Of a stretch of 5,345 nt of DNA, positions 1 through 5,345 are shown in pieces. Origin of the DNA: Spartobacteria bacterium (lineage in GTDB: Bacteria; Verrucomicrobiota; Verrucomicrobiae; Chthoniobacterales; UBA6821); assembly GCA_003136515.1 (NCBI GenBank), contig PLEU01000094.1:18679-24023 (forward strand), written 5' to 3'. The notes under the pieces were generated by a model. It made no database searches. It worked only from the letters and a program-made list of their open reading frames with translations, and was not told where the DNA came from. Numbering within the stretch: the first letter of the stretch is position 1; each line of letters begins with the position of its first letter. A program made the position numbers and the translations under genes.

Positions 1-495
1 GATGGTGCTCGCCCGATCTAGATAGACACGAGAGGCCTTTTCGCGTTTGCGGACGGCAGCCAGCTTCAGCCTCGCATAGGAACGACTTGCAACCCCGTGT
101 TCCTGAAGGGCGGAGAGCAATCCCCGGTTCATACCCCGCAGGGGGGAAATACGTCCCAAATGCAATACCACGTATCGCGCTCCAAACTCATGCGCTGTAG
201 CCAGCGTTTTCTGGGTCAGCAACAATGCTCTCTCTCTCTCCTCCTGCCGTAAGGCTGTGAATTCGTAGCAATCAGGGTTATCGGTCGAGATCTCAACCGG
301 CATCGGGCAGAAATTATGCACGCTGATCACCTCAAACTTACCTTCTGAATAGAACTGACGGATCCCGTGAAGCTGCGAGACATTCAGTCCATGCCCTAGT
401 TCGATGGTACCAAAACCCATTTCGAGAATCTCCTGAACGAGAAGAGCGCCATCCCGCTGGCGGGCTGCATTCCAATTGGTTGAAAAGGCAATCAT
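1..495 (-). CDS. Sugar phosphate isomerase/epimerase-like TIM-barrel protein (partial, N-terminal 165 residues)
   Basis: The ATG at 495-493 opens a frame that runs without a stop to the left edge, giving 165 residues; family members are usually about 270-320, so roughly the C-terminal half is missing. The visible part looks like the AP-endonuclease-2/xylose-isomerase-like TIM barrel. A first strand (MIAFSTNW) leads to an acidic strand end with GTIELGHG (E32), then a strand ending VISVHNFCPMP (H60), a helix rich in Arg/Glu (residues 83-90), and a strand YVVLHLGR (H112). Glu and His at strand ends are typical metal or substrate ligands in this fold. Members include sugar isomerases, epimerases and myo-inositol catabolic enzymes; the substrate here cannot be told. 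It is probably cytoplasmic, as no signal peptide is seen. It lies 33 bases after the oxidoreductase stop, so it is likely co-transcribed. No Shine-Dalgarno sequence precedes the start, and no in-frame start lies in the short gap upstream. Confidence 0.82.
   Translation of the reverse strand, partial: MIAFSTNWNAARQRDGALLVQEILEMGFGTIELGHGLNVSQLHGIRQFYSEGKFEVISVHNFCPMPVEISTDNPDCYEFTALRQEERERALLLTQKTLATAHEFGARYVVLHLGRISPLRGMNRGLLSALQEHGVASRSYARLKLAAVRKREKASRVYLDRASTI
228..240. repeat. Short CT/GA dinucleotide repeat inside the isomerase-like gene
   Basis: Thirteen bases of uninterrupted alternating C and T on the plus strand (GA on the coding strand) lie within the isomerase-like gene. They encode part of the Glu/Arg-rich helix near residues 86-89 (EERER) and use AGA arginine codons. 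The reading frame stays open on both sides. The tract is short and probably reflects the amino acid sequence rather than a dedicated switch. Confidence 0.5.
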
Positions 496-528
496 CTGAC
501 GAAGTATCCAGGCTAACGGGGCACTATC

Positions 529-1788
529 TCAGGAGCGAACCAAAATACCCCGGGTCAATATTTCTTCCGCCACCAGTTGACCGCTGAGCATGGCAGACTC
601 GATGCCAACCGGAGCTATCTGATCCCCTGCAAGGAAGAGATTCTTAGAGAACCGCATCGGCAGAAGACCCTTCCCATATCCCGATTGACGTTGAGGAAGT
701 GCCCTTGTTATGCGGATTTCTTTGAGAAATTCCCAACTCTTAAAATTTGGGAGAAGCCGGGTTATTTCTGCCTGCGCCATCGCAGCCAAGTCAGATGAAC
801 GATCTGTTGGAGGATTTAAAATAGTAGCGGAAAGCAGGCGTCTTCCGGGTGGCGCATATTCGGGTGCGATATTGGTCAAGTCTGTGAAGTGTCTCACAAG
901 GCGATCCTTTCCTGCCGGCAGAACGAGTAGAGATCCTTCATAAAGAGGTTCTTTGCCTGTGAAATAGAGTGTCGAAACCCCGATCCATTTTTCCCCCAGA
1001 GGCAAACCCAGAAGACATCGCGTCGCTCCCTCATCCGTAGCAAGCACAAGCTGGGTACAGGAGATGATCTCTCCGCCGTCCACTTCCACTCCGGCCACAA
1101 CACTATCTTGAAAGTGAATTGACGTGACTTTTTCTCCATAGCGCTGACGCGCCGCTGGAAGACGGCTTGCAAGATATTCCGGAATCTTGGCCATCCCTTC
1201 AGCAGGAAGCAGCGCATTTCCCAGTGTGAATTTTTTAAGGTTGTAACGGAATACCGACGCATCCGTTCCGAGTTCATTGTCAAGAAAGACACCTCCAAAA
1301 AAAGGTCGAAGAAAGCTCTCCAGAATTCCCCCTTCGAGCCCCAGTCGTTCCAATTCCTCCAGCGTGGAATATCCGGTTTCCCTTTGCAAACTCTGGTCCG
1401 GCCGCAGCAGTTGAAAACCTGCATACATCGCCAGTGAGATTTTTTCACTCCAGGTAAAGGATTTCGACAAAATTGCCGATAGGAATCCCTCGGGGTGCTT
1501 AAGAGGATTCAGAATGCGCTCCCATCCCCCGGGGGCTGCAAGCAACGCTCCGCTCTGAAAGTAGCGTGGCTGTAATGCAGAAAAATCGATTAGTTTTCTG
1601 GCGGTCGGATAGGAATCGAGTAGCACCTGAAATCCGGCATCAAGTCGATAGCCTTCCTTCGTGGTTTCGGTCGCGACACGACCTCCTGCTCTGCTTCCGG
1701 CTTCAAGCAGTAGCCAATCCATCCCCTCCTCCTCCAACCGGGCTGCACAAGCCAACCCGGCAAGACCTCCACCGACGATGACGATCAT
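529..1788 (-). CDS. FAD-dependent oxidoreductase, amine oxidase/phytoene desaturase-like
   Basis: This is a complete 419-residue protein. The N-terminus is a dinucleotide-binding Rossmann motif, MIVIVGGGLAG, with glycines at 6, 8 and 11. Glu29 ends the second strand (WLLLEAG) and would bind the ADP ribose, followed by the GGR signature at 35-37. A GFQVLLDSYPTA segment (52-63) replaces the usual post-Rossmann substrate region. The C-terminus has the second FAD motif: NLFLAGDQ with G388-D389, then IESAMLSG ending at G403. These features place it in the flavin amine oxidase/phytoene desaturase/protoporphyrinogen oxidase superfamily; length is normal. No neighbour is a carotenoid or haem gene, so the substrate is unknown. 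The ATG at 1788 is chosen because the Rossmann strand starts there; the 77-residue upstream extension overlaps the phosphorylase gene and has no family-like sequence. It begins 4 bases after the phosphorylase stop, suggesting translational coupling; an AGGGA at 1794-1790 sits too close to be a normal ribosome binding site. Confidence 0.9.
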   Translation of the reverse strand: MIVIVGGGLAGLACAARLEEEGMDWLLLEAGSRAGGRVATETTKEGYRLDAGFQVLLDSYPTARKLIDFSALQPRYFQSGALLAAPGGWERILNPLKHPEGFLSAILSKSFTWSEKISLAMYAGFQLLRPDQSLQRETGYSTLEELERLGLEGGILESFLRPFFGGVFLDNELGTDASVFRYNLKKFTLGNALLPAEGMAKIPEYLASRLPAARQRYGEKVTSIHFQDSVVAGVEVDGGEIISCTQLVLATDEGATRCLLGLPLGEKWIGVSTLYFTGKEPLYEGSLLVLPAGKDRLVRHFTDLTNIAPEYAPPGRRLLSATILNPPTDRSSDLAAMAQAEITRLLPNFKSWEFLKEIRITRALPQRQSGYGKGLLPMRFSKNLFLAGDQIAPVGIESAMLSGQLVAEEILTRGILVRS

Positions 1789-1792
1789 TTCC

Positions 1793-4360
1793 CTAGCGCG
1801 CCCATGTGATGAGACGCAGCTCGTGCTCCTGCACAAGATCAGGATGCTGGGGAATAATGCGCATGTTGATTCCGTAGGCTCCGCTCTCGCTCGCAGGAAT
1901 GTGTCCGCTGTAACTGTAGTTGCCGTTACCATCCTCCATGAGATCCGTGAGATCCTGAACGGTGGCGCAAGTGATGAGCCCATGATCGACGGGACCGAAA
2001 TAGGCCTGCACGCGTACATTCTCTGGCTTCACATCCCCAAGATGAACCTTCGCCTTGACCGTGACGTTGTCACCCACCAGAAATTCGGGCAACCCTTCTC
2101 CGGTGTGCCCGACTGTGTAATCGAGCACTTTCACCCTCGGCCAAAGCTCCCGGATGGTTTTCTTCCAGACGCTCAGGGCCCGAGCGTTTTTGTAGTTGTC
2201 AGCATCCATCCTGCGGTGTCCGGCGGCGGCTGGTTCGTAAAGGCGGCGGCTGTATTCGGAAACCATCCGATGCGTGTTAAATACGGGCACCACCGTGCGG
2301 ATCGATTCGCGCATGAGCTGAATCCAGGCTAGAGGGAGAAGTCCGTCTGGCTTAGCATAGTAAAGGGGTACAATCTGGTTCTCCAGCACCTGGAATAGGC
2401 TCGAGATATCAACCTCGTTCTGTAACGCATCGGAAGGATGCCTGATCGGATCGTTTGGAAGGTCGGCTCCGATTGCCCACCCGTTTTTGCCGTTGTAGCT
2501 TTCCGGCCACCAGCCGTCCAGAACGCTCAGATTGAGCCCTCCATTGGGAGGAAGCTTCATCCCGCTCGTGCCGCTGGCCTCCAAGGGTCGCAGTGGATTG
2601 TTAAGCCAAAGATCGCAGCCGTGGTAGAGTCGACGCCCCACATTGATGTCGTAATTCTCCACAAAGACAATCCGGTTCTCAAACTTCGGATCCCGCGAGT
2701 AGTCGTAAACCTGCTGGATGATTTTCTTGCCACCATCGTCGGCAGGATGTGCTTTTCCGGCAAATACAAACTGAACCGGGCGCTCGGGATTAGTGACGAT
2801 CTTGAGTAGCCTGTCAGGATTGCTAAAAAGCAACGCCCCGCGCTTGTAGGTGGCAAATCGTCGGGCAAACCCCACGGTAAGCACCTCGGCATTGAGCAGA
2901 CGGTTGACATGACGAACCTCCTCGGGAGATTCACCGTTGCGGAGACGCTGTTTCTTAACGCGGTCCCGGATAAACTCAATGGTGCGCAGCTTCAGGGTCT
3001 GATGGAGATTCCAGAGCACCTCGTCAGGTATGTCAATGACCCCGCGCCAATACTCGGGATCAGCCATGTAGTCCTCCCAGTCTTTGCCGAGGTATTTGGC
3101 ATAAAGTTCATGAAATTCCCCTGCGGCCCAGGTTTTCACATGGACGCCGTTGGTAATGCTGGTGATCGGAATCTCATTGACCGGCACGTCCTTCCAAACT
3201 CCCTGCCAGAGTGCCTGACTCACTTCCCCATGGAGCTTGCTTACGCCATTTGCAAAGCGACTCGTCCTCAGCGCGAGAATCGTCATGCTAAAAACGGGTT
3301 CCGGATCGACAGTCATCTGACCCAGTTCCATGAAGCGCTTCCAATCGATGCCGACCTCTTTGGGATAGACCCCGAAGTAATTCTTCATCAGTTGCTCGTC
3401 GAAAGCATCATTTCCTGCGGGAACCGGCGTATGAGTGGTAAATACATTCGAGGCGGCAACCGTCTGGAGGGCGGAGTTAAAATCCAATCCCTTGGATCGG
3501 ATAAGTTCCCGGATCCGTTCCAGCGAAAGGAATGCGGCATGCCCCTCATTCATGTGAAATACATCGGGTACAATTCCGAGGGCAGCCAGCGCCCGGGCAC
3601 CCCCCATGCCAAGGACTATCTCCTGCTGCACGCGGAGTTCATGTCCGCCGCCATAGAGTGCGGCAGTGATTAGCTGGTCATCGGTGCTGTTTTCAGGAAT
3701 TGCCGTATCAAGCAGCAGAATCCGAATCCTTCCAACCGTGACTTCCCAGACCTTGGCGGTGACGATGCGCCCCGGCAATTCCACCTGAACTTTCAACGGC
3801 TCGTTGTCGAGCTTTGCCTCCCGAATTGGAAGCTGGTGAAAGTTTTGATCCACTTTCACGGCGTCCTGCCATCCATCCTTGTTGATTTGCTGCGTGAAAT
3901 ATCCGTCACGATAGAGCAGTCCGACTGCGGTAAAATTCAACCCCAGATCGGAAGCGGACTTGCAGTGATCGCCGGAGAGGATCCCAAGTCCGCCCGAATA
4001 ATTCGGAAAGGATTCCGCCAGTCCATACTCGGCGGAAAAATAAGCCACCGGTGAGTTGGGTATCGTGGAGGCATAGGTATCCTCCCGGTTCAAATACGCA
4101 TGGAATTTCTCCATGACATCCCTCAGGTTGGTCAGGTAATGCTCGTCCGTGGAGACTTCGACCAGGCGCGACTGACGGCAGAGTTGAAGAACCCTAAGGG
4201 GATTGTGATTCGTGCGATCCCAAAGACCGACGTCAAGATCGCGAAATAGCTTGCGGGCCTTTGGTTCCCAACTCCACCAGAGATTATACGCCAGTTCGCG
4301 GAGTGGCTCTATGGCTGGGGGAAGTTTTGGAATGACATTATAAGTGATAATCGGGTCCAT
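1793..4360 (-). CDS. glgP: Alpha-glucan phosphorylase, GT35, DUF3417-containing type
   Basis: This complete 855-residue enzyme should catalyse phosphorolysis of alpha-1,4-glucan to glucose-1-phosphate in the cytoplasm. Residues about 5-120 match the DUF3417 N-terminal domain (LAYNLWWSWEP at 23-33). The catalytic part follows: VAYFSAEYGL (105-114), NYSGGLGILSGDH (120-132), HMNEGHAAF (269-277), FTTHTPVPAGND (308-319), FARRFATYKR (498-507, with R501 and K506 as likely phosphate-site residues), FAGKAHPAD (533-541), and EASGTSGMK (594-602), where K602 (codon at 2557-2555) should carry pyridoxal phosphate. The last ~115 residues form a predicted beta-rich C-terminal domain. The length and GTSGMK form fit the branch known as TIGR02094 rather than classical glycogen phosphorylase. 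The ATG at 4360 (MDPIITYNV) is preferred; an open extension of 33 residues to 4459 would overlap the upstream gene and contains a His-rich stretch unlike the family. No Shine-Dalgarno sequence is visible. Symbol glgP is used loosely for this subtype. Confidence 0.95.
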   Translation of the reverse strand: MDPIITYNVIPKLPPAIEPLRELAYNLWWSWEPKARKLFRDLDVGLWDRTNHNPLRVLQLCRQSRLVEVSTDEHYLTNLRDVMEKFHAYLNREDTYASTIPNSPVAYFSAEYGLAESFPNYSGGLGILSGDHCKSASDLGLNFTAVGLLYRDGYFTQQINKDGWQDAVKVDQNFHQLPIREAKLDNEPLKVQVELPGRIVTAKVWEVTVGRIRILLLDTAIPENSTDDQLITAALYGGGHELRVQQEIVLGMGGARALAALGIVPDVFHMNEGHAAFLSLERIRELIRSKGLDFNSALQTVAASNVFTTHTPVPAGNDAFDEQLMKNYFGVYPKEVGIDWKRFMELGQMTVDPEPVFSMTILALRTSRFANGVSKLHGEVSQALWQGVWKDVPVNEIPITSITNGVHVKTWAAGEFHELYAKYLGKDWEDYMADPEYWRGVIDIPDEVLWNLHQTLKLRTIEFIRDRVKKQRLRNGESPEEVRHVNRLLNAEVLTVGFARRFATYKRGALLFSNPDRLLKIVTNPERPVQFVFAGKAHPADDGGKKIIQQVYDYSRDPKFENRIVFVENYDINVGRRLYHGCDLWLNNPLRPLEASGTSGMKLPPNGGLNLSVLDGWWPESYNGKNGWAIGADLPNDPIRHPSDALQNEVDISSLFQVLENQIVPLYYAKPDGLLPLAWIQLMRESIRTVVPVFNTHRMVSEYSRRLYEPAAAGHRRMDADNYKNARALSVWKKTIRELWPRVKVLDYTVGHTGEGLPEFLVGDNVTVKAKVHLGDVKPENVRVQAYFGPVDHGLITCATVQDLTDLMEDGNGNYSYSGHIPASESGAYGINMRIIPQHPDLVQEHELRLITWAR

Positions 4361-4362
4361 GA

Positions 4363-4378
4363 CACAATGGTGTTTGTG
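4363..4378 (-). other. Small inverted repeat just upstream of the second phosphorylase start
   Basis: On the coding strand TTGTG near the start codon is the reverse complement of CACAA further upstream, with a 6-base loop between them. The 5-bp stem ends two bases before the ATG at 4360, where a ribosome would bind. It is A/T-rich and short, so it may be chance; no function is claimed. Confidence 0.2.
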
Positions 4379-4417
4379 GTGATGCTGAAGAAATGATCCG
4401 TCTGTAGAGAATACCAA

Positions 4418-4434
4418 CCGGAAGACTAGTCCGG
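4418..4434 (-). other. Small G+C-rich inverted repeat after the first phosphorylase stop
   Basis: CCGGA and TCCGG form a perfect 5-bp stem around a 7-base loop, beginning 5 bases beyond the TGA at 4442-4440. In the coding direction it is followed by a mixed TTGGTATTCTC rather than a run of T, so it is not a convincing intrinsic terminator. It could be a weak attenuating or 3'-end-protecting hairpin, or chance. The rest of the 79-base gap (4361-4439) shows no clear -35/-10 promoter that I would call. Confidence 0.2.
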
Positions 4435-4439
4435 ATGAC

Positions 4440-5345
4440 TCAGACTTTAATAGGATCAAGGTCCCAAATATCGCGAGCGTATTCCGAGATCGTTCGATCG
4501 CTGGAAAACTTTCCCATTCGGGCTGTGTTCAGAATTGCCATTTCTGCCCATTTTGATTTGTCGCGAAATGCTACATCCACCCTCTGCTGGGCATCACTGT
4601 AGGAACGAAAATCCGGCAGGCAGAGGAAAGGGTCACTATAGACCAAATTATCCCTTAGCATATTGAAAACACCGTGGGGTTCGTCAGGCGTGAAATAATT
4701 TGATCCCACCCAGTCGACGACCGCACGCAACTCCTCGTCAGCATTGTAGAATTCCTGAGGGTTAAAGCCTCTCTTCCAGAGATCATTCACCTCCTCGACG
4801 GTCATACCGAAGATGAAGATGTTCTCCTCACCAACTTCTTCTTTAATTTCAACATTTGCGCCATCCAGAGTGCCGATTGTTAATGCACCGTTGAGCGAAA
4901 GTTTCATATTTCCCGTACCGGAAGCCTCCTTTCCGGCTGTTGAAATCTGCTCGGAAAGGTCGGCGGCGGGAACAATGCGCTGGGCCAATGAGACGCGATA
5001 ATTAGGGAGGAATACAACCTTGAGTTTGTCTTTGATGCGGATGTCTGAGTTGATCTTGCTCCCCACGGCGTTGATGGCCTTGATGATGTTCTTGGCCATG
5101 TCGTATCCCGGGGCTGCTTTTGCTGCAAAAATAAAGACCCGAGGCGAAATATCGAGAGCCGGATTTTGCAGCAACCTTCGGTAAAGGGCCAGAATGTGGA
5201 GCAGGTTGAGGTGCTGGCGCTTGTACTCGTGTAGGCGTTTGATCTGGATGTCAAAAAGCGCTCCCGGATTCACCTCCACCCCGCATTCCGCCTTGATGAT
5301 ACGGGCCAGATCGACTTTGTTAGCATACTTCACATCCATGAACTG
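4440..5345 (-). CDS. glgP: Glycogen/starch/alpha-glucan phosphorylase, classical type (partial, C-terminal 301 residues)
   Basis: The frame is open to the right edge, where it begins [10 protein letters not shown], and it ends at TGA 4442-4440; the Met at 5339 is internal, not the start. Classical glycogen phosphorylases are about 800-850 residues, so about the last 35 percent is present. Numbering from that Met, visible motifs are [14 protein letters not shown] (29-42), where R35 and K40 correspond to the phosphate-contacting Arg569 and Lys574 of rabbit muscle phosphorylase, and [10 protein letters not shown] (137-146), where K146 (codon at 4904-4902) is the pyridoxal-phosphate lysine. [16 protein letters not shown] (150-165) follows, and the C-terminus [10 protein letters not shown] is normal for the family. 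The reaction is alpha-1,4-glucan plus phosphate to glucose-1-phosphate, in the cytoplasm. The regulatory N-terminus lies outside the window. A second, distantly related phosphorylase starts 79 bases downstream on the same strand. Confidence 0.96.
   Translation of the reverse strand, partial: QFMDVKYANKVDLARIIKAECGVEVNPGALFDIQIKRLHEYKRQHLNLLHILALYRRLLQNPALDISPRVFIFAAKAAPGYDMAKNIIKAINAVGSKINSDIRIKDKLKVVFLPNYRVSLAQRIVPAADLSEQISTAGKEASGTGNMKLSLNGALTIGTLDGANVEIKEEVGEENIFIFGMTVEEVNDLWKRGFNPQEFYNADEELRAVVDWVGSNYFTPDEPHGVFNMLRDNLVYSDPFLCLPDFRSYSDAQQRVDVAFRDKSKWAEMAILNTARMGKFSSDRTISEYARDIWDLDPIKV

Noticed and set aside
894..1448. 184-codon minus-strand open frame inside the oxidoreductase.
   Set aside because: It is an alternative frame of a gene with clear motifs in its own frame; Trp/Arg/Cys-rich composition is typical of a shadow.
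1789..2019. 77-residue N-terminal extension of the oxidoreductase frame.
   Set aside because: It lies inside the end of the phosphorylase gene in another frame, has no family-like sequence, and the Rossmann motif starts exactly at the ATG at 1788.
1661..2332. 223-codon open frame on the plus strand across the phosphorylase-oxidoreductase junction.
   Set aside because: It is antisense to two clear genes, with low-complexity Pro/Ser-rich sequence and no recognisable domain.
2909..3673. 254-codon open frame on the plus strand.
   Set aside because: It is fully antisense to the conserved catalytic region of the phosphorylase and its translation resembles no protein family; it is a codon-composition shadow.
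4418..4434. Intrinsic terminator between the two phosphorylase genes.
   Set aside because: The stem is only 5 bp and is not followed by a T run on the coding strand.
4361..4459. 33-residue N-terminal extension of the second phosphorylase, with a histidine-rich stretch.
   Set aside because: It overlaps the upstream gene's end. The His run comes from CAC repeats in the intergenic DNA, and family members begin near the DUF3417 sequence at 4360.
1793..5345. A single phosphorylase gene split by a frameshift.
   Set aside because: Both genes contain their own PLP-lysine motif and C-terminus, and the second has its own complete N-terminal domain, so they are two separate genes.

Overview
The window holds four protein-coding genes, all on the minus strand, filling almost all of the 5.3 kb. 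Read in transcription order (right to left) they are: the C-terminal third of a classical glycogen phosphorylase (cut by the right edge); a complete second alpha-glucan phosphorylase of the DUF3417-containing type; a complete FAD-dependent amine-oxidase/phytoene-desaturase-like oxidoreductase; and the N-terminal 165 residues of a TIM-barrel sugar phosphate isomerase/epimerase-like protein (cut by the left edge). The gaps are 79, 4 and 33 bases, so the genes look like one operon or part of one. No tRNA, rRNA, CRISPR array, insertion sequence or convincing factor-independent terminator was seen.

The organism is a bacterium of intermediate G+C content. None of the three visible start codons has a well-placed Shine-Dalgarno sequence. 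The isomerase-like protein resembles proteins I associate with Verrucomicrobiota and related groups. That lineage is a weak inference, not something the sequence proves.

The two phosphorylases point to storage-glucan or maltodextrin breakdown: both should release glucose-1-phosphate from alpha-1,4-glucan chains. They belong to the same GT35 family but to two distant branches, and both keep the PLP-binding lysine, so both are probably active. The oxidoreductase and the isomerase-like protein have no obvious place in glycogen metabolism. Their close spacing suggests co-transcription, but their substrates cannot be read from the sequence.

Overall this is ordinary metabolic chromosome. I found no evidence for a mobile element, a defence system or a new system. 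The points most worth a second look are the tandem pairing of two divergent phosphorylases and the 4-base junction to a redox enzyme of unknown substrate.
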